Part shown: positions 1 through 12,544 of the stretch, one piece after another | Position numbering within the stretch: position 1 is the first letter of the stretch | Layout of the letters: each line of letters opens with the position of its first letter | Assembly: GCA_963931925.1 (NCBI GenBank) | Contig: OZ007579.1 | Coordinates: 25,204,269-25,268,268 of the forward strand | Direction of reading: 5' to 3' | DNA: 64,000 nt | From: Onchidella celtica | Taxonomy: Eukaryota > Mollusca > Gastropoda > Systellommatophora > Onchidiidae | Made by a program: the position numbers and the translations under genes | The notes under the pieces: generated by a model | The model's database searches: none | What the model was told of the DNA's origin: nothing | Seen by the model: only the letters and a program-made list of their open reading frames with translations

Positions 1-108
1 AGGGTCTTCCCGGATTTACTAGAAAATATAGGAAATTATGGTGTGCACGTCTGGCGATTGTGACCTTACCCAGACAGACTGTATCTGCCCCCCCCCCCCC
101 AAAGAAAG
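1..108 (-). mobile_element. Partial copy of the window's MITE family (cut by window edge)
   Basis: The first 50 bases match the internal core of the small element seen complete at 43,447-43,667 read in reverse (a core like agaaaatataggaaattat followed by gtgtgc). The end nearest the C-run at about 91-100 is diverged, so the right limit is approximate. The other half lies left of the window. Confidence 0.5.
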
Positions 109-3100
109 AGTGATGTCACTTGTTCGAAAACAGAATTTAGTCTAAAAAACAATCGAGGGCGCATCGAGATACACGTATGTAAAGTATCGGATGACTGGAA
201 AAATAAATCCACTCAATCATGTCAAAAGGGTGGAGGAAAATTACATTAATAACGACCATAGTTCTTATTTGTTCAATCTCCATTATTTCTTAAAAACTGG
301 AAATCTTTTAGTATGTACAGGCAACGCACACTTTCACACTTGTCTGAAATGTGTTGAGACACTTATCAAGCTGTTTCACGTTACAATTCATTCTAAGTCT
401 TCATCATAATGCTAACGCCGTAAACGTTAACATCGAATTTCTCATGTGTGCAAAAAGTGGAGTTGGAACAAACAAGAATTAATGTCGCGTTATGCTGACA
501 GCAGTAAACACTAATTCCACCGGTGCAATTCCCCTTGCAAGACTCGTCTCCCTCTTCCTCGACATCATAATCACAGCGGTGAGTTGCTGCAAACTGATAT
601 ATTATTGTTTATACTGTTGTCTCAATTCGGAGCACGAGTTACTTTGGCCTGGTTCTGCGCCATTGCGTCATCGGTAATAGTAGTGAAACCTTTAACCCGA
701 AATTCAGGACACCAACAACTGCATTTCTAATTAAAAGTAGGAAGTATATATCCGTACAACATGTTGAATGAATATGGACAGTGCATATCCGTAAAACATG
801 TTTACCAAAAAGCGCGACTGGTGAAGGTTTGCTGAAACAAAACTTGGTGTGGTGTTCACGAATTTAAAGTGACAACACATGGAATAGGCAGCTGGACCTG
901 GGGGACGTGAGGGTCTAGTCAGTTTGTATCAATGGACGGTAGTCAGATTGACTAATCAGGCGGAAAGGGGTTGGGGTAGCCATTGGTGATCGACGTACAC
1001 TCAAGTATATTATTAGCGCAGACCACGCAATCTCTGAGCAGAAGTCGGATTGTTTTGCTCTAAGCCGATTCATATTTTTAAAAACTATGCAAATTGACAA
1101 GATTAGTAATACAGTATTCCGGTGTGTGTTCTACGTCATCGAATTGTGTGCGTTTTACGGATATGCACTGTCCATATCCGTACAACATGTTGTACATATA
1201 TGCGCTTCCTTAAAAGTATTTTGGATAAAGAGCATTTGGCTTAAAATCACAATTTGTGCTACTTTCAATCTCTTAAAGTTAAAGTGGAGCAATACCAGAC
1301 GCCTTGGTGATCTTACGTTATTGCTGCCCCTGATAAACTGTAACCGAAATCCTGTTGTTGTTTTCTGTTTGTTTGTTTTTTTGGGTGTGCACATGTGTAT
1401 GTCAATGAGAAAGCAGTGGGTGATGATCGACCGATAGTGTTGAGAACAATGTATTATGTATCTTAACTTCTCGACGAGCACTGCAAGTGAATGTATTGTA
1501 GTGGATGAGACACGTATCACACAAACTTAATAGCCCACGGAAGGGTGTGAGTGTATAGACGAGAGAGTGACTGGGAAAAAGAACAAGAAATAATGGTATG
1601 CTGCTCTGCTACAGGCGTTGCTTTTCTGTCTGATATGCTCACAGGCCAGTTCAATGACACTATATCGTCTCCGCTACTCTCCCTGTAACCCCATCAAGTA
1701 GACCGGCATGAAATTATTACGGTCGGACTTTTTTTCTTTCACTCCAAACTTAAACGGTAATACAATTTCAAGACTGCTCTCTTTTTTGACCAAGTAAATG
1801 AAAGTGAATCTTTTTGTTAAAAGGGAGTGCCATGATTTTCTTTGGTGTAAACAGATATAAACTTACAGAGAAGGATTACGGCCGGACCATAGAAATCTTT
1901 CGGATAAAAAGAAATTTCTTATTATCCGCGCCCGTCTTATGTAGGCTCCATTGTTATAATAATGATAAGGCCGTGAACATAACTGACATGAAGGCGAAGA
2001 ATAAAAAGGTGAAAACGAAATTTCCAATCATGCTTTTTGATTTTACTCGGCGATAATGCACCTCTATGACGAAAACAATTTTGTTTTGGATTCTATGAGT
2101 GTCAACATATTATTTCCTGTTAATGCAAATTGAAAAAGGAGGCCATGCAAAATTTGATCGTGACTGGTCCAGGCAAGCCGGAGATATTAAAGAAACTGTA
2201 AAACCAAATAATGTTGAACGGACTGTATTTAACCCCTGTTTATGTGAATCGCTTTTGTACTAATCTAAACATCTCTGTTACCGCGAAGTTAGGAAACTAC
2301 TAATCGAATCTTCCTATAATGTGGGCACGTAGAAGTGAAAGATGGTTGCCGATCAGTTAGGCATAAAACTGTGTTTTGACCATTTCTATCTCGCCCGACA
2401 GAAACAGAATTTTTTTTTTTTAATCCAGGTAGTGAAATAGAAAGAAAGTTTTCATTTGTGCCGAAAGGCGGTTTCCGTAAACATGGAATCAGTCTTTCTT
2501 TTTACTACTTGATGGACTTTTCACAGTTCCATCGCCGTTTCCGGCAAAAAGCGCAGAGAAGCAAACTCAAAATCAGGCAGCAGTTTAACAAGTTAAACAA
2601 TCAGTTTCATGAGGTTTAGTGTGAAATAATAAGGCAAAATTTCAGATAAATCCAACAGACAGTTTCCGAGAGAATTTGTCTCCTTTGTGGTCTTGTCCAC
2701 AGCATCCGCTCCGCTCCGCTTTTTTTTTTTTAACGGAAAATGAAGTGTGAAAAAAAAATAAAACACTCTTTTCCTCTGTCTACTTGTCCACAGCATGCGT
2801 TCTGCTCCGCTCTTCGCTGCTGGAGAGGCAAAGACAGTTTTTCATTTGTCATTTTCCGTACAAAATAGCGGAGCTGATACTGTGGACACGACCACTTAGA
2901 AAATATCAAAGCTCTAGTCTCCATTTCTGGCCGAATTGAGGTACACACGACCCACTACTTCTACCTTTCCCCGCTGTGTATCAAAGTATCAAGTGGATTC
3001 GGTGCGTAATTTCTAAGTATTACTAAAGACCAAAATAAACAAAAAAAGTAGTATCTCCAAAAGCTGTGAGCACATGAAACTTCAATCATCAATTTCTCAA

Positions 3101-3486
3101 AAGTTGATGGAAGGGAATTACAACCTTATCATTCTAAGGGGACGAATTGATGTTCATTCCGCTCATTCGAAAAATAAAAATATGGAAGGAACAATACTTC
3201 ATTGTCGACATAAAAAACAAAACAAAAAAAACTAACATTTATTACGCTGAAGCTGAGAAGTAGGGGACCGTGGTCTACTGACAAAGCCAAAGAGAGAAAA
3301 TACTGAGTTGTGTTCTCACTGCTGAGCTACAGCTTATGATGTAAAAACACTACGGTCCAATAAGAACAGCCAGCCGAGAAAAGGGAAGGAATTATGTTGC
3401 TTTCTGAAAGAGGCTAAGATCTACACCTTGTTTTAAAAACGTTTATACACATTTACACAAAGAAATAGGGAGGAAACTAGCAGCAG
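109..3486. other. No gene seen; repeat-derived DNA
   Basis: Only short, unrelated open frames occur and none resembles a known protein. A diverged local duplication built around the words cttgtccacagcat and gctccgct lies at about 2,680-2,860. Homopolymer runs are frequent. Two similar words (tatccgtacaacatgtt) occur near 750 and 1,175. Confidence 0.6.
2860..3115. repeat. Diverged dispersed repeat, partner at 26,840-27,380
   Basis: The order of recognisable words (tctccatttctggccgaattgag, then cggtgcgtaatttctaagta, then tctccaaaagctgtgagcac, then atttctcaaaagttg) recurs near 26,850-27,380 in the same order and orientation. In the second copy about 330 bases of extra sequence separate the halves. 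No coding capacity or terminal repeats are evident, so the class is unknown. Confidence 0.55.
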
Positions 3487-3853
3487 CAGAAATGTGGTTC
3501 ATTAGAAGAATATTGAGAATATCATGGATGGAGAAAAAATCAAATGAGTCAGTATTGAGAGACTCTAATCTGAAAAGATCATTAATTAAATCAATGAGAC
3601 AGAGGCAACTGAAATTTCTAGGACACACCTGTCGCCTCAGGAGCCTCGAACATCTAGCAGTCACAGGGAAGATCGAAGGCAGGAAAAGCAGGGGTAGACA
3701 GAGAAACATTTTCAATGAAAGTCTTAATTCATGGACAACAAACAAACGTCACAATAACAACTCCTTCTTGAGGTTCGCTAATGTCAGATCCGAGTGGAGA
3801 GCCATGATCGCCAATGTCTGTTCCAGGCAGGGCAACTGATGATGATGATGATT
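3487..3853 (+). pseudogene. 5'-truncated LINE, C-terminal end of the reverse transcriptase protein
   Basis: The frame at 3,492-3,839 encodes a 115-residue fragment beginning WFIRRILRIS and including RQLKFLGHTCR, TGKIEGRKSRGRQR and a final EWRAMIANVCSRQG. Those phrases are typical of the region downstream of the RT domain in endonuclease-type non-LTR retrotransposons. The stop is followed directly by a short gatgatgatgat run, which fits a LINE 3' end. RT core and endonuclease are absent, so this is a dead 5'-truncated copy. It belongs to a different family from the two long LINEs at 32.7 and 51.8 kb. Assignment is by recall of the family, with no search run. Confidence 0.72.
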
Positions 3854-4011
3854 TGACTGTTTCATCAAAAACATTTCCTTTAATGATATTCCATTATCAC
3901 ATTTATATACATTAAATTACAAAACTCTTTTCAAATCTTTATTTAAAAAATAAAATAAAACATTTTAAGAATTTTACAAAAGTAATAAAATCTATAAACT
4001 TCATGCTACAA

Positions 4012-4262
4012 CAAAAAATGGAATTGGGTCGGACATGTGTGAAGGATGAATGATACTCGATGGACAAAACACTGCATTGCATGGCAGCCACGGACAGGAA
4101 AAAGAACACGAGGACAACCAGGAGGAAAATGGCAGGATGATATTCAACAGAGGGGTTGAACAACGTGGATAAGGAAAACATCAGACAGAAAAGAATGGAA
4201 GCCACTGTCGGAAGGCTACATCCTGCAGTGGATGGACAATGCCTAGGTGAAAGGTGAAGGGT
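4012..4262 (+). pseudogene. Degenerate LINE 3' remnant of another family
   Basis: Translated fragments in two frames read RMNDTRWTK, WQPRTGKRTRGQPGG, KWQDDIQQRG and, after a frame change, KEWKPLSEGYILQWMDNA. These are the tail phrases of another group of non-LTR retrotransposon proteins, normally GHVARM..RW..., W.PR.GKR.RGRP, RW.DDI and DR..W..L.E.Y.QQW. At least two frame breaks are needed to follow it, so it is non-functional. A short run of gtgaa words follows and may be the tail. Confidence 0.6.
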
Positions 4263-7200
4263 GAAAATAACATCTATATGGAACTAGTTAATTCTATTTA
4301 TAAAATTTAGACTGATGAAGCTCTGAATGCCAAACCTAAACAAAGTAACCCAAATAGACCGTGAAAACTGAAAGTTTGTATGGATGAGAGTGCGTGTTTT
4401 AGTATGAGATTTGGAAAGTGTATGCATGAATTATTGATGCAATGTACGGCGCATTGAGTAATAATTTTATTAGAAATGCGCTTTAGAAATTCTATTTATT
4501 ATTATTATTATTATTAAAAACGCGAACTGGCCGTTATCGTGACGACGCGCCGTAAAATCCAAACTCAGACTCAAATCTGCAGCTTAGCACTAACAGTAAC
4601 ACTCCTCACGGCTCTTGGAATCACAGATAGTCCAGCTTTAAACAAAATCTTACTCTACCCTCACCACTGACATAACATAGGCAACACAACGGCTGGTTCA
4701 GAATATCACCCAGTTTTAATCTGATGTGATGCATTGAGTGCTGCGACGACGAGGGGCGGCAGTTGACGAGAGGCAGAAGGCGTACGTATAACATATATAA
4801 CCCACCAATGAAAAGGCTTTTTTTTTTGGATATTTCAACACGCTTTTCTGTAATCCTTGGTTAATAGCAAAACTGTCAAATTTTATACATTTTTGCTTAT
4901 GAGGTCTGTCTTCAGATGTCGACGTTTGTAATTCCCCCTGACGTTATATTATATAGTTCTTACTCAAGCCCCCTTTCAACTCCCCCTCATAAACAATAAT
5001 GTGATCGATCAATCGATCGGGTGATGATTGATTGATTGATTGATTAATTCATTGTTTGATTGAATGATTGATTGATCACTTTCTTATAGTAATTTCCCCC
5101 TTCAATTCGCTCAGTTGGATTATCCCCATCGTTTTGTTAATGTTTTGCTGTTGTTGGTTTCTGTTGTTCATACAATAATTGTGGCCCTTTTCTTGTTGTT
5201 TTTTTTTTTCCTCTGGGTGTATGTGCCTGATGAAGGTCATGGATACCGAAAGCTTGCGTGTTTTTAATTAACTAGCTGGCCCGCTGACACGGGGAATAGA
5301 CAGATGTAATTTTTAAAGTTGCGTTTCGATCACCAATGTGTAAATTGAAGAGCAGAACGAAATTTCCTGTCATATTTTTTAACTCTACCCGAAGAAAATG
5401 CGCCTCTTTTTCCGGCTTAAAATGGCTGTTCTGTTCAACGGCTAGACATGCTACTATTTTAAACTAGACTGCGCAGGGCACGGAGGAGCAGTGACGCCGT
5501 GCATGGAGGGCCCAGCGGCCATTACAATATGGCAAAACATGATCACTGCTAATCTGCTCCAGATTTCTGCCTTTATTTATACCTGTTCATTGAAGAGGAC
5601 AATTGCTAGTTAGAAACAAAAATGTAAATCAAACTTTAAATGTGTAAATGATTTTTTTTACACTAGTGTGAAAGAAAATTTCATCATTCCGTTTTTGGTA
5701 ATTTAGATCTATCCTGTATTTGAACAACAGAAAAATAACTTGAATGAGATCTGTGAGAGAAACGGAAAGAGACAGCGGTATGAAAAAAGGCAGCATAGGT
5801 GATAGCTGGTCTGACAAAAATCAGAGAGGTGAAGGAAAAACAACACAACAATAGGATGTGGTGCACGATAGTGCGGGTGAAAGACAAAAGGAAAGCAGGG
5901 CGAAAGTAGAGAGGATGAGTGAAAAACAACAGTAGAACAAAAATCGTTTATACATAATTATTCCCACGCTCGGATCATGGCCGTCATTTTTCTTTTTTAC
6001 TTATAATTTTTTGGAATCCGTCCCTGTTCTTTTCTTTCCCTGGGTGTCTGTGCCACAAAATGTAAACTTACCCGAGGCCGAAAGCTTACGTGCTTTTAAA
6101 TTGGTTGTGTGTTTAGGGCTTCTCAAATGTTGTCTTACATCTGGCCTTTCTACGAATCACCGCCCATATAATATCTGTCGTTTGTTTTGCCATTTTAGGA
6201 AAAATGGTGGCCGCGTTCCACAAATGGGTTTCGCTTTACGTGTTGCGAAACAAAGGGGGTGCAGAGTCTAGAATGTAAATGACTGGTGGAATCTCAAATA
6301 CCAACTTTTTTTTTTTTTTTTGCCTACTGTTGCCTTACACCTGACCTTCCTGAGATTCACCTCCTGTATATCTGCAGTTTGTTTTGCCATATTAAGAAAA
6401 TGGCGGCCGCGCTCCACAATTGGGTTTCATTTTGCGTGCTGCGAAACAAATGGGCTGCACAGTCCAGTATGTTATGTAGGTCACTGGTTCCGAGATTCTG
6501 AGCCGGTAAAAAAAAAAAAGACGCATTTTCTTCAAGTGGAATTTTTTTAAGTATGACAGGAAATTTAGTTCTGCATCTCAGGTTACACAATGGTGATCGA
6601 ACCTCAATTTTGAAAATCACATCTGTGTATTCCAGAGTCAGCGGGCCAAGTAGTAATAACAACAATAGCAACAATAATCATGACTATAAAAATGGACATT
6701 TCGGTGCTGTCTCTCTTCCCTTAATCGGGCTCAGCGCATTTTACAATGACGATTGCATCTACCAATAATAAAAATCAATCACACTATACTTATATTACTA
6801 ACATCTGTGAAGCAGTTTAAACATTGCAGCTGTACAAATATAGCAGTTATAAAAGAATTAGCAGAACAGTCTGATCAGTGTGGGTAAAAGTCTGGTTAAT
6901 TTACAACATTGTTTACTGAGGAAACAAAGAGGCAATACAATAAATACTAGATGTGATGTACATAAAATGGCATAGTGTACAACTAAAAGTGTATTCAGCA
7001 AAAGCCAGTGGAGGTAAAAATTCATATACAATCATTGAATAAACACCAGATGAGAAATTTATTTATTAAAATGATGGATCGTTAAAGAGAAAGAAAACTG
7101 GTACAATAATGGTCTAAAAATGATATAACATTTCAATATATATACACGTCTCCTGTTTTTCTATGAGGAAAATGTAAAATGATAAACGTGGACGGAATTG

Positions 7201-7950
7201 AAAATTAACAGGTAGGACTAAGTAACGGCCGGTTAGAAAATCAATAGTGTTTCAACGCATGTTTACAAACATTCAAAGCAAGGCATCGCAAATACACTTC
7301 AGTTCTCAAGTAAGTATGTCGTTTGCATTGTTACAAGAGCTGCTGATAAATGAAAGCATACATCAATACATCTGGCCACAGTGTTTTGTTCCATGTTCCA
7401 TCCCTCGAAAAATAAAAGTAATTTGTTTTATTTGTTTGAGTTCGGTTTTTACGGTGCCTCGGCACGATAATGCCTGATAATGGCCACTCTACGCCCTTCG
7501 CGGTCTATTTGGGTGCACGTTCCTTATTTATGTTCCGTATTCAGAGCTTTTAAGTTTAACCCGGGACTACTATTAGTATTATTGTAGCATGTCTCATGTT
7601 CACACAGATTTCAACGAGTCCCACCCAGACTCGCACCAATTTGCATCGACTACACTATTTCAATTAGCCCTACGCACATTTGCACTAATTTGCACCGAAA
7701 GGAAATGAAATTTTGTGCACAAAAGAGTTTTCCGCGCGCTTAGTCAAAAACAAGTCGCAAGATGGAGCAACGCTGACGCAAAAAAAATATCCACAGTGTT
7801 GAGAATGTAAACATCGGGGGTCTGCTCAGTACATATAAATGGTAGGTTTTTCTCATCAAAGTTTAGAGTTCGTTGTTTTTTTTCTTTTAAATTTCATTAC
7901 TCTTGGGCCTTTGTGTAATGTTACATGACAGTGCTGGTGACCATAATGAA
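4263..7950. other. No gene seen; low-complexity and old repeats
   Basis: A TGAT-type simple repeat lies at 5,003-5,077. Short frames in all phases look random. Phrases such as ctacccgaagaaaatgcgcctc near 5,393 recur weakly near 60,425, implying an old dispersed repeat. A stretch at 7,435-7,550 (tttttacggtgcc then cggtctatttgggt) is related to 29,485-29,700. Confidence 0.55.
6105..6470 (+). repeat. Diverged tandem duplication, about 150 bp x 2
   Basis: A block at about 6,113-6,275 is repeated at about 6,335-6,465. Both copies share tttgttttgccat, atgg(t/c)ggccgcg(t/c)tccacaa and gtgctgcgaaacaaa-like words in order. The copies differ by many substitutions, so the duplication is old. No coding function is seen. 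Confidence 0.7.
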
Positions 7951-8101
7951 TAAGGGGGGAATCACACTAAGCCAGGAACGTCACAGCCAGACGCCGCCAG
8001 CTAAAATTACACCCAAGGAATAATGGCAGAAGCTGACTGTTTCTGTCCGGCTTAGTATGATAGGGTCTACCCGGATGTTCTAGAAAATAATAGGAAATTA
8101 T
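7951..8101 (-). mobile_element. MITE, first segment, split by a solo LTR
   Basis: The segment starts with a G-run and a terminal repeat (aatcacactaagccaggaacgtcacagccag) related to the ends of the copies at 31,092 and 43,447. It then carries acccaaggaataatggcagaagctg and the core ctagaaaataataggaaattat. It stops abruptly at the core, and the missing half resumes at 9,340. The two parts together make one element, interrupted by the insertion at 8,102-9,339. Confidence 0.75.
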
Positions 8102-9339
8102 TGTCAAGAACAGATTTAATTCATAAATGTTTCCACTGACTAAAGTTTTGTGAGAGAGCAGTGAGTAATTTTTACAAACGTAATTATTGTGCGAGCCAGC
8201 ATAACTTGGTCTCGTAAACAATTTGTTTTGAACAGTTTTTTTTCCTAAAAGATAGACAGAAGGTGTGGGGAAGGATAGACGGACAGCGTAGGTGTGCATG
8301 GCTGAGCACTTTTTATATCTCGTGTTTTGAACTAGGTTTAGTAGAGAGGGAAGGGGTGAGTAGGAATTAAATGTTATTGAGACTTCTGTTGACGTACAGA
8401 AAATACCGTGATCCAGAGTAAAAGCTCGGGGTTTTTAACATGTTAAGAATTTATTGCTATAAAATTACATTATATTGTATTGAGTGATTCGACCTTTGAT
8501 GTCGACCCACGGTCGTTGCGTAGGGCTGTTACTTAAAATAACTCAGTTCGGCAGCTGAGCTAGAAGTGGTTGCACCAATCACAATCCAGGAATTAGACGG
8601 TAAGCTGCAGATGCAGACCAGTATTTAAGGCCATACAGAACTTAGTTCTGGGCCACATGTAGACAATCCATTTACGAGGTGGTCGGCGATAGTCCTCAGC
8701 CAGATGAGAGACATAGAGACGCAGTTGAGCAGTCCATTGTGAGGAGCCTGATTTAAAGCTCCAGAGCCTAAGCTACTTGGTTTGATATAAACCCACAGCG
8801 TTTACATCCAGCGCTCTCACTCCCAGTGAGGGCCTCATGGTGAGAGTCCATACTAATTTGTAATGATGAAAGTGAACCGTTCTACTTACTTTTGAAGACA
8901 GTTTCAGAGCTACCGCCAGACAACGCATGGTTGTACAAGCATTCTCCATGGCGTGTCTAGAGGAAATGTCCATATCATAACATGTCTCATTGAATTAATA
9001 GAATTTAAACTGTTATATCCGTCGCCACGTGCGCGGATTCTATTTGGCATATAACTCATATGACCTGCAAGTAGTTAGATTGAATACGTTAGTCTTTATA
9101 GAAAGCTGTAGTTTCATTAGTTAGATTCAGTTGCCTTTGAATTGATATTTATATTTATAATTATATTTGTTACATTAATTCCTGTAATTAAACTGCCCTA
9201 CAGTTCTGCTAAAAATCAAAGCAATTGATTTATTTAGTTTTTAGAGTGCAAGTATTTTTTTTTGTGTGTTCGTCGATTGTGGGAGCGGACCTCGGAAGAG
9301 TGTCAGTCGAAATATCCCCATCTAACCCACATCGCGACA
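8102..9339. mobile_element. Solo LTR (1,238 bp) inserted in a MITE
   Basis: The segment begins TGTC and ends GACA, the standard short inverted LTR ends. It is flanked by a perfect 5-bp direct repeat, attat at 8,097-8,101 and 9,340-9,344. Removing it together with one attat restores continuity of the host MITE, which independently fixes both borders. Inside, a TATA-like gtatttaaggcc at about 8,620 and an attaaa at about 9,188 would suit promoter and polyadenylation functions, although the orientation is inferred. No internal gag-pol or second LTR is present, so it most likely arose by LTR-LTR recombination. The superfamily is unassigned. Its sequence is unlike the 596-bp LTRs at 15 and 21 kb. 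Confidence 0.78.
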
Positions 9340-9412
9340 ATTATGGTGTGCACTTTTTGTCTGCCAGCAGCTGACTGTGTCGTTCCGGGATTAGAACGAT
9401 ACCTCCCCCCCG
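9340..9412 (-). mobile_element. MITE, second segment
   Basis: This is the continuation of the element broken at 8,101. It includes ttatggtgtgcac, ctgccagcagctgactgtg and the terminal repeat ttccgggattagaacgatacc, ending in a C-run complementary in type to the G-run at 7,953. It matches the order in the complete copy at 43,447-43,667. Confidence 0.72.
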
Positions 9413-10264
9413 AAAAAAACAACAACAGCCGAGTTTCCTTGGAAGTGACGAAAGGCTGTTCCCCTGAATATTATTGGTGTTTTACATTTGACATAATACA
9501 AGTTGCTCTCCAGATATGATTTTGGCAGAATATAAAATAAGAATTAAAATAAAGCGTAAGGCAGTTAGTGCAATCAGCAAAGGTGCATCTCTTGTGTTTT
9601 TTTCCGATGGGTGTAATCAAATCGATTTTCTCAACAAAAAGAAAAAGTAATTCCGTTGAATACATTGAATATGCGTTCGTTTAATGCACATTCCCATTAA
9701 AAATTTTATTACCTGTATATTTGCTCGGTCCCGAATACTTTGCTATGGGAATTGGGATTGACGCAGGGGTGCTGGCTGGGAAATTCCCTGGAATGCTTGA
9801 CCTACAAGTGCCTCAACAAATTAAATGCCGGTGTATTCTTCGCGTATGTGTGCTTTACTGTATGTTTTTCCTAAGTAGGCAGAAAACAGTTAGTTCCCCT
9901 TGCTCCTCTCCCTATAGAGGACTTTTCATAGGTGCCATGCTCAATTACAATATAATACATGTAATCTGGCTCCATAGGCTTAAAATTAAAGCCTATCAAA
10001 TTCATTGTCCCTTCATACATGAACGTAAATTGAAGAAGCGTAAGAACAACAGAAAATCTATGGGGTCGCCTTTCTTCTTACAGCTTTTTTCTTTTTGCCA
10101 TATTGTTGACAGAGATAGGTTAGGTTTTCTGTCGCCAGTGGGTCGTAATGGGGATAGGCGCTGCTTTGTCTTCTTACCGCCAGATGATGAGTGTGATACA
10201 TGATCGTTACCTATAATTATAGTGTTTCATAGCTATCGCAAACAGAGCAGGCAAAGCACAGAAA
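9413..10264. other. No gene recognised
   Basis: A 160-codon open frame at 9,721-10,203 on the plus strand has no recognisable motif and no start context. It is treated as chance. Confidence 0.45.
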
Positions 10265-10552
10265 GACAGGAATATCTTGTGCCTATAGTACAAGAAATAT
10301 CTTCCCGACCTATAAAATATGCAGAGACAAAAATATTTTCCTTGCCTAAGTTAAGTGAATAGTCAAAAAATATCTTCTCTGCATGCACTTTGCACATAGG
10401 GATTGCATAGGCTGGAGATATCTTCCTTACCTATGCAAAGTGAATAAGCAGGGGATATATTCCCTACCTATGCAAGGTGAATAAGTAGGGGATGTCTTCC
10501 CTACCTATGCGAAGTGTATAATCGGGGGATATCTTCCTTACCTATGCACTCC
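10265..10552 (+). repeat. 37-bp tandem repeat (about 4 clear copies plus decayed ones)
   Basis: The word ctatgc recurs at 10,431, 10,468, 10,505 and 10,542, exactly 37 bases apart, inside units of the form tcttccctacctatgcaa then gtgaataagtaggggat. Upstream, 10,265-10,410 holds older related units (aaatatcttcccgacctat, aatattttccttgcctaag) with irregular spacing. The array therefore decays from right to left. Confidence 0.85.
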
Positions 10553-12544
10553 TTGTGGAATCGGGTAGCTCTCTCTTCGTGCCGAAACGTCTAATGTTGT
10601 AACATTTTGAAAGATTTCTCCCGCCCTGGTGTCCGTAAGTAATGTCGGCACGAAATTTGAAATCGCTGATACCAGTGCAGACAGGTCACAGGAACAAAAA
10701 CAAAAGACCGACTCATAGAGGCGGGGATAACGTTTCGAGTTCTTTTCATGTCTACGAGTGTGTGTGAGTGGGAGAGAGGGAGAGAGTCTGTTCGCATGCC
10801 CTTTGTTAGATTTTAATAAAGACTGACTTTTTTTTTTTTTTCTGCGAATCATGAGTGGATTGTTGTTTAATTTCAATTTATAGCGAAAGAATAAACTCTG
10901 TGTGCGAGCGTGTGTGTGTCTGTGTGTGTGTGTGTGTTAATTATATATTTTAGTATTTGGTCGGACTTGTGGAGGTAATCGCTCTAATGTTCATATCAAA
11001 ATCAGAGGGCTCGAGTCGTAATAGTTCACAAGCTAACACTACGCTCGTTCGTCGAGTCCAAGCTGTGGTTTTCTCTGACTTCCTATGATGCTGTGGATTT
11101 TCTTCTATCTCTGAACGTCAATCATACTAAATGAATAAGATGAGTTACCGTTGGTCACGCCTAACTGGTAGGCGCGAACATCAGCAGAGCGCAGCGTGGA
11201 CTCTTAAAGGTCAGTTCACTCAGACCTTTCTTTCTACTCAGTCCGTCCGATGGCAAAGACCGCACAGTTCAGGTACTGGCCAACCGGAGATACTTCATGA
11301 AACGATGCTTCTCTCATCTGTATTCAATGAATTTCAACGTTACACGATGTTTTATACTATCCAACTACCCGGCAAGGCTAGTCCGCTGGCAAAATTAGTT
11401 CAGCAATGTCATTGGCCGAAACCCCCCACCATTTTGAATGTAGGAATATAGTCTGCACTATTCTCCCAGCCAGTTAACGTGCAAAAACTTGTCTAGTCAT
11501 ACTTAACAATGTCAACTATCCCCACCTTGTCTCACCCCTACTCCCTTACTTCTAATCACGCACATTAAAACCGAAAAGCGTGAATCTAATAGTTTAACTT
11601 TGCAATTCCTTACTCACAAACAATTCGCGAGGACCGTTCAAGGCCACCAGCCAATTTCTCACGGCCCTGCTAAACAAACAACTCACGCCCCGCGTGAATT
11701 TAATTAACTAGACTCATGACACCTTAAGATCTGAGGAAGTAGGTTCTAATCCGTATGTTTTGTCCGGCTTACCCCCGACCAAACTCCACCCCAACTCTCA
11801 GTCCCTCAGTAAGCGTCTCAAGGGAGGAATCTCGCCAGACCCTAAGCATTACAGACTAGTTGGGCATGATTAGCCGTGCGAGAACCTTGGTCGACCGCCG
11901 ACCTCAACGCTACATGGGAGCAGGAGCCAGTATCCACCCAAGTTTCCCCAAAGGGGCTGTTCTGTACTATAAATAAATTTTGGGTTTTCTTATATGACAC
12001 AGAATCCATACATTGTCTGCCGTTATGGGTTTGACCTCATTATGCATAAATTCACATATTAAATCCATTTCTTTACAAACCTTACTCAAAATACATGATT
12101 TTCACTCAAACACGTTCGATTAACACCATAAACTAAAGATACAAGCCTTTTATTGGAAATAGAGCATTAAATATTATTTTTGCAAAAAGTGTAAACTGCA
12201 CACAGGATTACCTTCCTTTGCCCTTGACGTCTTCTTGACTTTTATCTACAAACCGTAACCAGCAGTGGGAATCGATACCATTATATATTCTCCTTAAAAT
12301 GAATCTCACAGTGGATTGAATACTTTCTCTTACTTTCTCGAACATGTCAAACTTTTTACTTGCATTTACATTAGGGTTTTTCTTTCCCTGGTTTACAAAT
12401 CTGAATAGTTCTAAAATAGGTCTAACAAAACATTAAAATGATTTCATAATAGTTTCATGACTGACATTATAAGAATGTCCTTATTTAGGATTCGAAATTC
12501 GATACCAAATAGACACATCCATTACCAAAGAGATGACCTCACCG
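10553..12544. other. No gene recognised; GT microsatellite at about 10,905-10,937
   Basis: A GT run lies at about 10,905-10,937. The plus-strand frame at 11,131-11,451 (106 codons) and minus-strand frames at 10.5-10.9 kb show no family motif. The rest looks like unique intergenic DNA or unrecognised old repeat. Confidence 0.5.

Noticed and set aside
9721-10203. 160-codon plus-strand frame
   Set aside because: No recognisable domain, biased composition with poly-Lys words, and no supporting context.
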